A stretch of 64,000 nucleotides of DNA from Paraburkholderia sp. IMGN_8 (GCF_038050405.1 NZ_CP150901.1:2976001-3040000); one strand, 5' to 3'; shown: positions 18,868 through 28,241, counted from the stretch's first letter. Notes: generated by a model from the sequence alone, not told the origin. Numbers and translations are program-made.

Positions 18868-19515
18868 ATGAAAGTGGGCGTATTGGGATCAGGAGTGGTC
18901 GGCCGGGCGCTTGGCGCGGGCTTTGTCAAGCACGGCCATGACACGATGCTGGGCACGCGGGATCCGCAAAAGAGCGACGTGCAGGACTGGGTGCGTGACA
19001 CAGCCGGAGCGCGAGCCGGGACATTCGAGCAGGCTGCGCAGTTTGGCGAACTCATCGTGTTGGCCGTGCTTGGCCGCATCGCCGGGAGCGTGATCGCGCT
19101 TGCAGGTGCGGAGAACCTTTCCGGCAAGACTGTCATCGATGCGACCAACCCGCTCGCTGACGAGCCGCCGGTCAGTGGGATCCTGAAATACACGACGGGG
19201 CCAAACGAGTCGCTCGGTGAGTGGATTCAGGGACAGCTCCCGCAGGCGCACGTGGTCAAGGCTTTCAATAGCGTCGGCAATGCCTTGATGGTGAATCCGC
19301 ACTTTTCGCAGGGCACGCCGACCATGTTCCTGTGTGGCAACGATGATAATGCAAAGGCTCGGGTCAGCGCGATCGCACGGCAATTCGGCTGGGAACCCTA
19401 TGACTGTGGGAGCATCGTTTCAGCGCGGGCGCTCGAGCCCTTATGCATGCTGTGGTGCCTGCCGGGGTTTCTTCGCAACGACTGGAATCACGCGTTCAAG
19501 ATGCTGACTGAGTAG
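18868..19515 (+). CDS. NADPH-dependent F420-reductase-like dehydrogenase
   Basis: A 215-residue Rossmann-fold protein with the start MKVGVLGSGVVGRALGAGF, then HDTMLGTRDPQKSDVQDWV, VIDATNPLADEPP and HVVKAFNSVG, which are family hallmarks of the bacterial NADPH-dependent F420 reductase-like group. A GAGGAGG ribosome site precedes the ATG. It is shorter than true F420 enzymes and is probably an NADPH oxidoreductase. It lies 42 bases after its relative and 8 bases before the SnoaL gene. The two Rossmann proteins share the fold but little sequence, so an old duplication or two separate recruitments are both possible. Confidence 0.85.
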   Translation: MKVGVLGSGVVGRALGAGFVKHGHDTMLGTRDPQKSDVQDWVRDTAGARAGTFEQAAQFGELIVLAVLGRIAGSVIALAGAENLSGKTVIDATNPLADEPPVSGILKYTTGPNESLGEWIQGQLPQAHVVKAFNSVGNALMVNPHFSQGTPTMFLCGNDDNAKARVSAIARQFGWEPYDCGSIVSARALEPLCMLWCLPGFLRNDWNHAFKMLTE

Positions 19516-19523
19516 AGGCCGCT

Positions 19524-19940
19524 ATGGAAGCTTACCGAGCACCGCCCGACGGCGACCCGGGATTCACTCTGGAAGAGATGAAGCAGTTCGTTACGAAACA
19601 CTTCGACGAATTCGTGAACCGCAAGAATCCGGAGGTCGCACGGGAGAACTTCAGCGCGGATTTCCTCAACCATGACGAACCGTCGGGGCCCCAGGTCGGC
19701 GCGGAAGCGGCGATAACCATGATGAAGGCGGCTTATCAAAAATGGCCGGACCTTCACGTCACGATCGAAGACATGCTCGCTGAGCGTGACAAGGTGATGG
19801 TGAGAAACACGTGGCGCGCGACCGACGCGGCGACCGGACATAAGATCGAATTCCACGGCTTTGTGCTATGGCGATTTGCGAATCGCAAGATCGTCGAGAG
19901 ATGGGCCACTCTAACGGCACCACGCAAAGCAGACGACTGA
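19524..19940 (+). CDS. SnoaL-like polyketide cyclase / ester cyclase-like protein
   Basis: A 138-residue protein of the SnoaL-like NTF2 fold. The pattern LEEMKQFVTKHFDEFVN, then NFSADFLNHDEPSG with the His-Asp of the pocket, AYQKWPDLHVTIEDMLAERD and the strand pair GHKIEFHGFVLWRFANRKI, is that of ester-cyclase-like SnoaL proteins. Such small cone-shaped proteins catalyse aldol-type ring closures in polyketide pathways, but in catabolic operons they often have unknown roles as hydratases or isomerases. It is the last gene of the aldehyde dehydrogenase operon, starting 8 bases after its neighbour. Confidence 0.85.
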   Translation: MEAYRAPPDGDPGFTLEEMKQFVTKHFDEFVNRKNPEVARENFSADFLNHDEPSGPQVGAEAAITMMKAAYQKWPDLHVTIEDMLAERDKVMVRNTWRATDAATGHKIEFHGFVLWRFANRKIVERWATLTAPRKADD

Positions 19941-20255
19941 ACTCAACGCAAGCGTGCCCCTTCTGCCGGATGGCCCCGCGCTCCCGGGCCGTGTCCGGAG
20001 TGTGTCAAGACCGCCCGCATCGCGTGGTCCGGCCGCGCCGGCTCGGCAGATCCCAAGTCGAAGGTCCGCGGTCGACCCTGAACTGCCGTTTAAGATCGCG
20101 CCACCGCGATGGCTGCTTCGAAGGTGCAACCGCCATTCGACCAATCAAGCTGGCCGGCGAGCAACCGGTCCCTTTACGGCCACTCGAGCCCCCGCCATAT
20201 CACTGCTGAATGACCGGTATCCTGAGAGATCGAGGAGAAACATGCGTGAAGTCAA
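19941..20255. other. Intergenic region of 315 bases
   Basis: No gene is supported. Both neighbouring genes end here. The sequence is GC-rich with runs such as GCCCCGCGCTCCCGGGC, but I could not find a hairpin followed by a T run for either strand. Confidence 0.45.
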
Positions 20256-21194
20256 TCAACGCTGAGTAAATCTGCGAGCGGCTTCCTGATCAGCCGCCAG
20301 TGTGGCCGGCATCGTATCCCTCAGATAGTCCACCCAGGTGCGAATCTTCGCGTCCACGTATTGTCGCGATGGATACATCGCGTACAGACCCATCTCCTGC
20401 GACCTGTATTCGGGTAGTACCCAGGCAAGTTCACGGTTGCGCAATCCGCTGATCGCCGAGTAGATCGGAATCAGGCCGATTCCTAGTCCTTCCCGTACTC
20501 CAGTGGCAAGAGCCTCCGGTGTGTTGACTTCCAGCAACGCTGGCCGGAATCGAACGGACTCCTTTCCGTTTGGCCCATCGAAGGTCCACACGTTCATTGG
20601 AAATTCGGGTGTGTTCAGGTGGATGCACGAATGCGCTTCGAGGTCGTCTGGCGTGTGTGGGACGCCATGGGCCTCGATGTAAGTACGTGATGCGCAAACA
20701 ATGCTGAATGCACTACCGACTTTCTGTGAAATGAGCTCAGAATCCAATAATGCCAACGCCCCGACAATTGCAACGTCGCAGCCGTCTTCGATGAAATCCG
20801 GCGTGCCATTGGCGAGCGTCAGCTGGACTTTCACTTCCGGATATAGCTTTTGATACGCGCCGATCCCCTTGATGAGGTAGTGCTGTCCAAACCCGACGGG
20901 AGTGCGGACCCTCAGTTTCCCAAACGGACGTGCATGTGCGTCGCCCGCTTCCGCCTCAGCCTCTTCGATCAGGGCGAGGATCTGCATGCAATGCTCGTAA
21001 TATCCCTCACCCGCTTCGGTCAGCGCGATGCGTCGTGTGGTCCTGTTGAGCAGTCGGGTTCGAAGATGTCCCTCCAGATCCGAAACGGCGCGTGAGACCT
21101 GGTCAGGTGCGATGTCCATGCCGTTCGCCGCCGCAGTGAAGCTCCCGGCTTCGACGACGCGCACAAAGATGCGCATGCTTTGAAGTATGTCCAT
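20256..21194 (-). CDS. LysR-family transcriptional regulator
   Basis: A 312-residue LysR regulator with the typical start MDILQSMRIFVRVVEAGSFT, the helix-turn-helix DIAPDQVSRAVSDLEGHLRT and the linker RLLNRTTRRIALTEAGEGYY (DmlR/CrgA-like subgroup). The effector domain follows from about residue 90 and contains the late GLGIGLIPIYSA turn. It lies downstream of the thiolase gene on the opposite side from any divergent partner, both on the minus strand with 103 bases between, so its target is uncertain; the upstream thiolase-SDR group is a guess from proximity only. Confidence 0.88.
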   Translation of the reverse strand: MDILQSMRIFVRVVEAGSFTAAANGMDIAPDQVSRAVSDLEGHLRTRLLNRTTRRIALTEAGEGYYEHCMQILALIEEAEAEAGDAHARPFGKLRVRTPVGFGQHYLIKGIGAYQKLYPEVKVQLTLANGTPDFIEDGCDVAIVGALALLDSELISQKVGSAFSIVCASRTYIEAHGVPHTPDDLEAHSCIHLNTPEFPMNVWTFDGPNGKESVRFRPALLEVNTPEALATGVREGLGIGLIPIYSAISGLRNRELAWVLPEYRSQEMGLYAMYPSRQYVDAKIRTWVDYLRDTMPATLAADQEAARRFTQR

Positions 21195-21297
21195 GCAGAG
21201 CTCCAGATGCGAGTCGGAACGGCGAAGCGCGATAAATGACGTTTCGCTACATCCCTTTGCAGGCGCAACAGTGTGCGCCGGCCGACCGGCGCTTACG

Positions 21298-22485
21298 TTA
21301 AATCATCTCGATGGCCATGGCAGTGGCTTCGCCACCGCCGATGCAAAGGCTGGCAATTCCGCGGCGTCCGCCCGTCAATCTGAGGGCCGCAAGCAAGGTG
21401 ACCAGAATGCGCGCTCCGGAAGCGCCGATCGGGTGACCGAGGGCGCAGGCGCCGCCGTGTATGTTGACCTTGTCGTGATCGAGAGCCATGTCCCGCATGG
21501 CGGCCATGACAGCGACCGCAAACGCCTCGTTGATTTCCCACAAATCTACGCTGGACGTCGCCCATCCAATCCTGGACAACAGTTTCTCCATCGCGCCCGC
21601 GGGCGCGGTGGTAAACAGTCTCGGCTCTTGAGCGTGGGTGGCGTGCCCGACGATAGCGGCCAGAGGCTTGATCCCAAGTCTGTCGGCGCTTGAACGACGC
21701 ATCAGCACCAGCGCGGCGGCACCGTCGGAAATCGAACTGGAGTTGGCCGCAGTCACCGTGCCATCGGTCTTGAAAGCGGGTTTCAAGCTACCGATCTTGT
21801 CGAGTTTGGCCCTGGACGGTTGCTCGTCGTGCTCCACGAGGACTTCGCCTTTTTTGCTGGAGGTCATCACGGGGGCGACTTCCCATGCGAAGGCCATGGC
21901 CCGAATAGCGGTCTGGGCACGGGTGGTGGATTTGATTGCATAGGCATCCTGATCGCCTCGGGAGAAACCGTAAGCCTCGGCGCACTCTTCGGCGAAGGTC
22001 CCCATGGGACGGCCATTATCGAAATAAGCATCTTCCAGGCCGTCGAAGGACATATGGTCGAGGATCTGTCCGTGACCCAGGCGGAAGCCGCCGCGCGCCT
22101 TCGGGATGAAGTATGGAGCGTTAGTCATGGACTCCATGCCGCCCGCGACAATAACCTCGTTGCTGTTGGCCATGAGTAGATCATGAGCCAGCATGGTGGC
22201 TTTCATGCCGGAACCGCACACTTTGTTGACAGTGGAGCAGCCCACCGACAGGGGCAGTCCGGCGGTGATTGCCACCTGGCGCGCCGGGGCCTGGCCGAGG
22301 CCGGCAGGCAGCACACATCCCAAGATGAGTTCCTGCACCTTGTCGGCGCTAACGCTGGCTCGCTGGATAGCGGCCTTTACGGCAACGGCGCCGAGCTGCG
22401 GCGCTGTGCAGCTGGAGAGATCCCCCTGGAAGCTGCCAATAGGGGTACGGGCGACAGATACGATAACTACGGGATCTTTGGACAT
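21298..22485 (-). CDS. Acetyl-CoA C-acetyltransferase (thiolase)
   Basis: A 395-residue thiolase that should cleave 3-ketoacyl-CoA with CoA, or condense two acetyl-CoA in reverse. The catalytic set is intact: nucleophile C90 in VNKVCGSGMKA, the NEAFA loop, H351 in CALGHPIG and C381 in CIGGGEA. The start MSKDPVVIVSVARTPIGSFQG is typical of the AtoB/PhaA biosynthetic-degradative class. The length is normal. A 3-hydroxyacyl-CoA dehydrogenase-like SDR lies 29 bases upstream on the same strand, so the two would do the last two steps of one beta-oxidation turn. Confidence 0.93.
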   Translation of the reverse strand: MSKDPVVIVSVARTPIGSFQGDLSSCTAPQLGAVAVKAAIQRASVSADKVQELILGCVLPAGLGQAPARQVAITAGLPLSVGCSTVNKVCGSGMKATMLAHDLLMANSNEVIVAGGMESMTNAPYFIPKARGGFRLGHGQILDHMSFDGLEDAYFDNGRPMGTFAEECAEAYGFSRGDQDAYAIKSTTRAQTAIRAMAFAWEVAPVMTSSKKGEVLVEHDEQPSRAKLDKIGSLKPAFKTDGTVTAANSSSISDGAAALVLMRRSSADRLGIKPLAAIVGHATHAQEPRLFTTAPAGAMEKLLSRIGWATSSVDLWEINEAFAVAVMAAMRDMALDHDKVNIHGGACALGHPIGASGARILVTLLAALRLTGGRRGIASLCIGGGEATAMAIEMI

Positions 22486-22514
22486 GGTTTATTCGCTGAA
22501 AAGATGGTTGCGGT

Positions 22515-23279
22515 TTATTTGGCGGCCATACGGATGGCGCCGTCGAGGCGGATGACCTCGCCGTTCAGGTATTCGTTCAAGAGGATGTGCTCCACCAGAG
22601 CGGCGTATTCCGCTGGCTTGCCCATTCTGGCTGGAAACGGCACCGTTTTGCCCAGCGCCTCCTGTACTTCAGCGGGCATGCCGAGCAGCATTGGGGTTTC
22701 CATGATGCCTGGCGCAACTGTCATGACCCGGATGCCGTAGCGGGAGAGTTCCCGCGCGAGTGGCAACGTCATTGCGACGACGCCACCTTTGGAAGCGGCG
22801 TAGGCTGCCTGCCCCACCTGTCCCTCAAACGCGGCCACCGACGCTGTACAGATGATGACGCCGCGCTCGCCGGAGGTCTCTGGCGGGCAGGCGCTCATCA
22901 TCTCCGCCGCAATGCGGATCATGTTGAAACTGCCAACCAGGTTGATATTGATCGTTCGAGCGAACGAGTCCAGCTTGTGGGTTCCTTCACGGCCGATGAC
23001 CTTTTCGGCGGGAGCAACGCCTGCGCAATTGACGAGTCCCCGGAGGACCCCCATTTCCACGGCCGCTGCAAAAGCTGCCCTGGCGCTGTACTCGCTGGCG
23101 ACGTCTGTGGCAACGAATCGGGCATCCGGTCCTAGCTGTGCGGCGATGGCCTCACCCGCTTCGTGGTTGACGTCCGCCAGGACCACCTTGCCGCCCCGCT
23201 CGACGATCAGGTTCGCCGTGGCCGCCCCCAACCCGGAACCGGCCCCGGTCACTACAAATACGTTGTCTCTGATCTGCAT
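22515..23279 (-). CDS. SDR, 3-hydroxyacyl-CoA dehydrogenase type II-like
   Basis: A 254-residue short-chain dehydrogenase of the HSD17B10/type II 3-hydroxyacyl-CoA dehydrogenase kind. It shows [11 protein letters not shown] near the start, the [16 protein letters not shown] insertion loop typical of this subgroup, the catalytic Ser in [13 protein letters not shown] and Tyr-Lys in AAYAASKGG, and [16 protein letters not shown] in the substrate-binding region. The start at 23279 was chosen for the AAAGGA site and the [14 protein letters not shown] opening. It probably oxidises a 3-hydroxyacyl-CoA with NAD before the thiolase step. Confidence 0.92.
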   Translation of the reverse strand: MQIRDNVFVVTGAGSGLGAATANLIVERGGKVVLADVNHEAGEAIAAQLGPDARFVATDVASEYSARAAFAAAVEMGVLRGLVNCAGVAPAEKVIGREGTHKLDSFARTININLVGSFNMIRIAAEMMSACPPETSGERGVIICTASVAAFEGQVGQAAYAASKGGVVAMTLPLARELSRYGIRVMTVAPGIMETPMLLGMPAEVQEALGKTVPFPARMGKPAEYAALVEHILLNEYLNGEVIRLDGAIRMAAK

Positions 23280-23367
23280 GTCCGTTTTCCTTTCATGTGA
23301 CGCTGCGCTGATGCATTCGGTACGCGGGCCGCTGACTCGCGTCTGGATTCGCTTCCGATGCGCGCCG

Positions 23368-24105
23368 CTACTCCGAATAGAACGTGGTGAACGAGCCAAC
23401 CTCCGCTCTTTCCGTAACGAGGCTGTTCTCGATGCGTGAGGCATCCGCAAATCCGAGACTCATGCCGACAACAAACCTCTCACTCGTCTCCAGGCGAAGT
23501 TGATCGGCAATGACCTTGTGGTACTTCATAAATGCGGCTTGAGGGCATGTGCTCAAGCCATGGGCACGAGCGGCGATCATGATGTTTTGCAGGAACATGC
23601 CGTAGTCGAGCAGGCTTCCCTGCTGCATGACGCGGTCGATCGTGAAAAACAGGCCGACGGGCGCGTCAAAGAATTGATAGTTGCGGCTGTGTTGGCCTTG
23701 CATCCGTTGCCTGTCGCCCTTTTCGATTCCAAGCAACCCGTATAGCTTCCAACCCACAGCTCGTTTTCTTTCCAGGTATGGCGATATCCACTCGCGCGGG
23801 TAGTAGTCCCACTCGTCCGTGCATGTCTCGTCTAGTGCCGAATCGTCATTAGCCCGCTGGATCGCGGCGCAGATTCGGTCTTTGGCGTGCCCCGTGACGA
23901 CATGTACGCGCCAGGGCTGGATATTGACGCCCGTGGCCGCGAACCGCGCCACGTCCAGTATCGATTCCACCGTCTGTCGAGGAATCGGCGTGGGCAGAAA
24001 CGCCCTGATGCTGCGACGCGACAGGATGGCCCATTCGATGGCCTTGCGCAGCACATCGGCATCCATCGCCGGGGGTGTGTCACTTCTCTTCATCTGCCAC
24101 TCCAT
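23368..24105 (-). CDS. Nitroreductase-family flavoprotein
   Basis: A 245-residue FMN enzyme of the nitroreductase fold. Visible family features are the [20 protein letters not shown] opening with its FMN-phosphate Arg residues, [17 protein letters not shown], the central [20 protein letters not shown] and the late [10 protein letters not shown]. NtrA-like oxidoreductases of this subgroup reduce nitro groups or enones, or act on flavin-linked acyl intermediates. It lies 88 bases upstream of the SDR on the same strand and so heads the nitroreductase-SDR-thiolase group. The start may be the first Met or the MKRSD Met four codons later. Confidence 0.88.
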   Translation of the reverse strand: MEWQMKRSDTPPAMDADVLRKAIEWAILSRRSIRAFLPTPIPRQTVESILDVARFAATGVNIQPWRVHVVTGHAKDRICAAIQRANDDSALDETCTDEWDYYPREWISPYLERKRAVGWKLYGLLGIEKGDRQRMQGQHSRNYQFFDAPVGLFFTIDRVMQQGSLLDYGMFLQNIMIAARAHGLSTCPQAAFMKYHKVIADQLRLETSERFVVGMSLGFADASRIENSLVTERAEVGSFTTFYSE

Positions 24106-24193
24106 CTGTCTCTAATGCCAGCAAACCCGCGCAACTCCGTTGCACGGCAGCATTGCCTGATGAGCAAGATTAGCGGGGCAGAAAAGGACCGGT

Positions 24194-24209
24194 TGTCTCG
24201 AACATGACA
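24194..24209. promoter_or_regulatory. Dyad TGTC-N8-GACA, site 1
   Basis: TGTCTCGAACATGACA lies between the divergent nitroreductase and acyl-CoA ligase genes. It matches site 2 at 24252-24267 in 14 of 16 bases when one is reversed. It also fits the TGT-N10-ACA form of activator sites used with sigma-54, although I see no good sigma-54 promoter. Confidence 0.45.
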
Positions 24210-24251
24210 ATTGACACCGGTAACCCGTCGTCCCCTACGAACCGCAGGAGT

Positions 24252-24267
24252 GTCTTGTTCGGGACAG
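24252..24267. promoter_or_regulatory. Dyad TGTC-N8-GACA, site 2
   Basis: TGTCTTGTTCGGGACA is the second copy of the dyad, 58 bases from the first and in the opposite orientation. Two related sites in one divergent promoter region suggest a regulator that binds twice and controls both gene groups. The Crp-type protein at 26108-26806 is one candidate. Confidence 0.45.
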
Positions 24268-24391
24268 TTTCGGGCCAGCGCAACGTTTAGATTCGGTGTA
24301 GTACAGCAAGGTTTGAGCGTGCCGATTCAGAGGTCGTACCCTGGCACCGCTTGTACCCGGACAGTTTTCACATCAGACGAGGAGACATAAC

Positions 24392-26047
24392 ATGCCCACC
24401 CAAATCTACGAGCACGGACTCGATCGAAACGAAGCTAACCATGTTCCGCTGACACCGCTGCACTCACTGGATCGATGCGCCGAATTGTTTCCGGAGCGGA
24501 TCGCTATCGTGCATGGCGCGATGCGCCAGACCTGGGCGGAGACGCGCAGCCGCTGCCGCCGGCTGGCCAGCGCGCTCGTCCGGCGGGGTGTCACGCGCGG
24601 CGACACCGTATCGATCCTTGCGCCTAATACGCCCGCGCTGGTGGAGGCGCATTTCGGGGTGCCACTGAGTGGCACTGTGCTCAACACGATCAATTGCAGG
24701 CTGGATGCCGACGGCATTCGGTTCATTCTGCTTCACGGGGAATGCAAGGTTCTTTTTGTCGATCGTGAATTCGCGGCCCTTGCCGCGGACGCGCTCGAGC
24801 ACGTTCCCAATAGGCCACTCGTGATTGACATTGCCGATCTCGAAGCACCGCCGGGGGCATCGATAGGTGACCTCAACTATGAGCAGTTGCTCGGAGAAGG
24901 CGACCCAGACTTCGAAGGCGTGTGGCCCGCGGACGAATGGGACGCCATCGCGTTGAACTATACGTCCGGAACGACTTCCGACCCGAAAGGGGTCGTGGTC
25001 AGTCACCGTGGGGTTCACCTGATGAGCATGCTCCAGTTGATTGACTGGGGCGTGCCGCGCGGGCCGGTGTATCTCTGGACCCTCCCAATGTTCCATGCCA
25101 ACGGATGGTGCTTCGCCTGGGCGGTCACAGCAGCGGGCGGCACCCATGTCTGCCTGCGCAAAGTCAATGCCGCAGGAATATTTAGAGCCATCCGCGAATA
25201 CGGCGTCGATCATTTTTGTGCGGCGCCAATCGTCCTGGCCGCATTGGCCGACGCGCCTGCCAGCGAGCGCAGCCCGTTACCTCGCGCCGTTCGCGTGCGC
25301 ACGGCGGGTTCACCACCCCCGGCCACCGTGTTGAAATCGGTAAGCGAGCTGGGATTCGAGGTCGAGCACGTATACGGCATCACCGAAGCCTCCGGCACGC
25401 CGGTCAGTTGCCTCATCCAGGCAGACTGGCGCGCACTGGCCAACGAGGAGCAGGCGCGCCTGAAGGCGCGGCAAGGTCAGCGGGCCGCCGGACTTGAAGC
25501 CATGCGAGTCGCAAATCCCGCCACGCTCGAGTCAGTTCCTGCGGACGGCAAGACCGAGGGAGAGATACTGCTGCGCGGCAATGTCATGATGAAAGGCTAT
25601 CTGAAGAACGAGGACGCAACCCGAAACGCCTTCGAGGGTGGCTGGTTCCACACTGGCGATATTGCCGTGGTGCACCCGGACGGATACATTCAGATCACAG
25701 ATCGTTCCAAAGACGTCATCATTTCAGGTGGAGAGAACATTTCATCGGTAGAGGTGGAGGGCGTATTGCACCAACACCCGGCAGTCCTCATCGCGGCAGT
25801 GGTGGCGCAGCCCGATGACAAGTGGGGCGAAGTGCCTTGCGCATTTGTCGAATTGAGACAGGGTATCGATGCACCTTCTGAACGGGAGCTAGTTACGTTC
25901 TGCCGAGAGCGGCTCGCTCACTACAAGTGTCCTGTGAGGATCGTGTACGGCACACTGCCAAAGACAGGCACAGGAAAAATTCAGAAGTTTCGACTTCGAG
26001 AGCAGGCTGGCAGCCGGGAAGCCATTACGAAGCTGTCTGACGCATAG
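24392..26047 (+). CDS. Acyl-CoA synthetase (AMP-forming ligase)
   Basis: A 551-residue ANL-superfamily ligase that should activate a carboxylic acid to the acyl-CoA with ATP. The phosphate loop is NYTSGTTSDPKGVVVSHRG, the adenine motif YGITEASG, the hinge region GWFHTGDIAVVHPDGYIQI and the following TDRSKDVIISGGENISS; the last Lys is in LPKTGTGKIQKF. PMFHANGWCFAW lines the acyl pocket and resembles medium-chain or cinnamate-type ligases. Length is usual. A GAGGAG site precedes the ATG. It is divergent from the nitroreductase-SDR-thiolase group and together they suggest acid degradation through CoA thioesters. Confidence 0.95.
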   Translation: MPTQIYEHGLDRNEANHVPLTPLHSLDRCAELFPERIAIVHGAMRQTWAETRSRCRRLASALVRRGVTRGDTVSILAPNTPALVEAHFGVPLSGTVLNTINCRLDADGIRFILLHGECKVLFVDREFAALAADALEHVPNRPLVIDIADLEAPPGASIGDLNYEQLLGEGDPDFEGVWPADEWDAIALNYTSGTTSDPKGVVVSHRGVHLMSMLQLIDWGVPRGPVYLWTLPMFHANGWCFAWAVTAAGGTHVCLRKVNAAGIFRAIREYGVDHFCAAPIVLAALADAPASERSPLPRAVRVRTAGSPPPATVLKSVSELGFEVEHVYGITEASGTPVSCLIQADWRALANEEQARLKARQGQRAAGLEAMRVANPATLESVPADGKTEGEILLRGNVMMKGYLKNEDATRNAFEGGWFHTGDIAVVHPDGYIQITDRSKDVIISGGENISSVEVEGVLHQHPAVLIAAVVAQPDDKWGEVPCAFVELRQGIDAPSERELVTFCRERLAHYKCPVRIVYGTLPKTGTGKIQKFRLREQAGSREAITKLSDA

Positions 26048-26107
26048 TCACGTCTCGCGGGTGTATCGACGCTTACTATTGCGACACGATTTGCACCCAC
26101 TGCACAA

Positions 26108-26806
26108 TCAATCTTCGGCGTGTGCAAAATCGCGAAGCCCTGCCAGGTCAAGAATGCGGACTGAGCCATACTCGATCATCAGAAGCCCCGCATCGGCGAG
26201 CTCGCGAAGCGCCCGGTTGGTGTTCTGCCTGGAAAGGCCGGACAAACGTCCGATTTCTTCTTGTGAAAGACCCAGCGTTAGGTCAGTAACACTAAAGAGT
26301 TGCGGATTGAACAGTTCAGCGAGACAGAAAGCGACTCTTGCAGATGCTTTGTGCAAACGGAGGTTTCCAACCAGACCGACGTAGTATCCACACCGTGCAT
26401 TGAGTTGATCGATGACAAATCGACTGAACGAATGGCTATTGTCAAGCAGCCACTCAAATGTGCTGTGCGGAATAAACCCGACTTCGCTGTCGCGCAGCGC
26501 TACCACCGAGTATGGGCGAGGCTCATCTTTTAATAGGGCTCCCTCACCAAACCAGGAACCCGCCGGCACGCCGGCGAAGGTCGTGGCCCGCCCACCTTTC
26601 GAGACCGTATCGACTTTGACTAACCCTTCGATCACGCCTATCCAATGATCCGCAGGGGCTCCGCGATGACAGACCAGGGCGCCGGCAGAATACGACCGTT
26701 GAAAGGCATCTTTCTGGACGCGAGCGAGTTGTTCCTGTGTCAAATTAGCCGACCAGGCGGAGCGCGATATGAAGCACTGCAACTCAACTGACAGGGGCAT
26801 AGCCAA
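26108..26806 (-). CDS. Crp/Fnr-family transcriptional regulator
   Basis: A 232-residue Crp/Fnr-type regulator. Residues 20-140 are the cyclic-nucleotide-like beta barrel (GALVCHRGAPADHWIGVIEG, then PAGSWFGEGALLKDEPRPYS). Residues 150-225 hold the winged helix, with LGLSQEEIGRLSGLSRQNTN as the recognition helix. The family Cys cluster of oxygen-sensing Fnr is absent and the cAMP pocket residues could not be judged by eye. It converges on the ligase gene and may regulate the acyl-CoA group through the paired dyads at 24.2 kb; this is proximity-based inference. Confidence 0.9.
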   Translation of the reverse strand: MAMPLSVELQCFISRSAWSANLTQEQLARVQKDAFQRSYSAGALVCHRGAPADHWIGVIEGLVKVDTVSKGGRATTFAGVPAGSWFGEGALLKDEPRPYSVVALRDSEVGFIPHSTFEWLLDNSHSFSRFVIDQLNARCGYYVGLVGNLRLHKASARVAFCLAELFNPQLFSVTDLTLGLSQEEIGRLSGLSRQNTNRALRELADAGLLMIEYGSVRILDLAGLRDFAHAED

Positions 26807-27158
26807 GTTTGGTTCGAAGGGTCCAGAGGCTCTAGTTTAACCATTTGCCGGCCGACGTTGCCCAATGACCGACCGGCTGATATCTGCTCGAAGGTCCGGT
26901 CCGGAGCAGCAGCCGACGTTCGACCGAGCACTTGATGGCGTGGGCCAACGTCCGTAGATGGCCGGGTGCCGTCTCATGCAATTGGCATACGCGGTCTGAA
27001 CCTCGCACGGCGGCGATCGGCAGCACGCGACCCGTAAGAGTCGATCGATACCAGCGCTGCTATGTCCGCTACCGAACGACAATCGGACAACGTCCGGCGT
27101 CCCGGCGAGGGCAGGACACGTATTCGCCAGGCACGAGGGCACTACGTCGGGCTTTTCC
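26807..27158. other. Intergenic region of 352 bases
   Basis: I see no gene. Open frames on the minus strand between 26837 and 27142 give Cys/Arg/Pro-rich peptides and have no ribosome site. The text is studded with GGCCGG, CGACGTTG and similar words, much like the intergenic stretches at 14.0-14.3 kb and 32.0-32.4 kb. Confidence 0.45.
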
Positions 27159-28058
27159 TCATGAGGATCGTGTAGTGAACGGTGCCGAGAGTTCTTCCGC
27201 TCTCGAAAGAAAGAGCTTCAGGACTGGAGAGGTGTTCGACCTGCTGTAGCCAATGACGAGATCAACCGTCGGTGCATCGCCTTCAAGGGGCCGGCTGACG
27301 ACCGACCATGGCAGCAGATTGTTCGCGTACTCCGGCATCAACGCGAGCCCACGCGTGGACGCAACGAGCGACATCGCCATCGCGAGATTGTCGACGCCGT
27401 GTCCGGGTGTGATATTGACGCCGCTCCGTTGCAGATACCGCTCAATGACGTCGTGGAGCACCCTGGCTTTGTTCGACGCCATGATGAACGTCTCGCCCAC
27501 GAGATCCGCCGGGCGGATCGCGGTTCGTGCGGTCAGCCGGTGGTCGCTCGGCATCAGCACAATGAGCTTCTCCCTGCTGACGACGCGATAGTCGAGATCG
27601 AATCCCGGTTCGGCCCGCAGAAACGCGAGGTCGAGCCGGCCACGCGCTAGCGCATCGGCGAGGTCCGGCGAATAGCTGCTCGATACGGTGACGTCGATAT
27701 TCGGCAATTCATCGCGCAGAACCTGCATGGCGCGCGGCAGCCAGGTGATTTCCTCGCCGGTCTGAAAGCCGAGCGCGAAGACCTGCTTCGCCGGCCGCAC
27801 GGCGCGGCGCGCAGCCTCGGTCGCGGCGTCGACCTGCGCGAGCGCCAGCAGTGCATGGTCGAGGAACGCCTTGCCCGATGCAGTCAGCTCGACACCGCGC
27901 GCACTGCGGCTGAACAGTTCCGCGCGGACCTCGTCTTCCAGATCGCGAATCTGTCGGCTAAGAGATGGCTGCGACGTATGCAGGCGCTGTTCGGCCGCAA
28001 CCGTGAGGCTACCCGTCTCCGCGACGGCAATGAAATACCGCAGATGTCGAAGTTCCAT
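27159..28058 (-). CDS. LysR-family transcriptional regulator
   Basis: A 299-residue LysR regulator of the CatR/BenM-like subgroup: MELRHLRYFIAVAETGSLTV, then RLHTSQPSLSRQIRDLEDEV and the linker ELFSRSARGVELTASGKAFL, followed by a normal effector domain with LPRAMQVLRDELPNIDV. The subgroup often senses aromatic acids or related small metabolites. It is divergent from the SDR-SDR-GST-DUF427-SDR genes with 183 bases between, and a LysR-type dyad at 28078-28094 lies just upstream of its own start, so it probably controls that group. Confidence 0.92.
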   Translation of the reverse strand: MELRHLRYFIAVAETGSLTVAAEQRLHTSQPSLSRQIRDLEDEVRAELFSRSARGVELTASGKAFLDHALLALAQVDAATEAARRAVRPAKQVFALGFQTGEEITWLPRAMQVLRDELPNIDVTVSSSYSPDLADALARGRLDLAFLRAEPGFDLDYRVVSREKLIVLMPSDHRLTARTAIRPADLVGETFIMASNKARVLHDVIERYLQRSGVNITPGHGVDNLAMAMSLVASTRGLALMPEYANNLLPWSVVSRPLEGDAPTVDLVIGYSRSNTSPVLKLFLSRAEELSAPFTTRSS

Positions 28059-28077
28059 ATGCTCCTCGCCCGCATCC

Positions 28078-28094
28078 CATGCCTCACAGGCATG
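28078..28094. promoter_or_regulatory. LysR-type dyad in the divergent promoter
   Basis: CATGCCTCACAGGCATG has perfect 7-base arms around CAC and contains the T-N11-A pattern of LysR binding sites. It lies 20 bases upstream of the LysR start, where the recognition site for autoregulation and activation of the opposite gene usually sits. Confidence 0.6.
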
Positions 28095-28241
28095 CCCACC
28101 AGCCTACAAAGTCTTTTTGCTTTTCGCAATCGACCACTAGATTAGCAATCAGGCAGCCGCATAGCATCTACCAGCAACCCCCAACGGACTGACACCCGCC
28201 TTCGCCCCATACCTCTCATCTATATCACCCGGAGAGTCTGA

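Noticed and set aside
24330..24360. Possible sigma-54 promoter TGGCACCGCTTGTA before the acyl-CoA ligase
   Set aside because: The spacing between the GG and GC elements is two bases short of the needed distance, and no sigma-54 activator gene lies nearby.
26807..27158. Transposase remnant or repeat element in GC-rich gaps (also 14.0-14.3 and 32.0-32.4 kb)
   Set aside because: The gaps share a similar word style but I could not align them by eye, and found no terminal repeats or transposase motif. A self-alignment would settle it.
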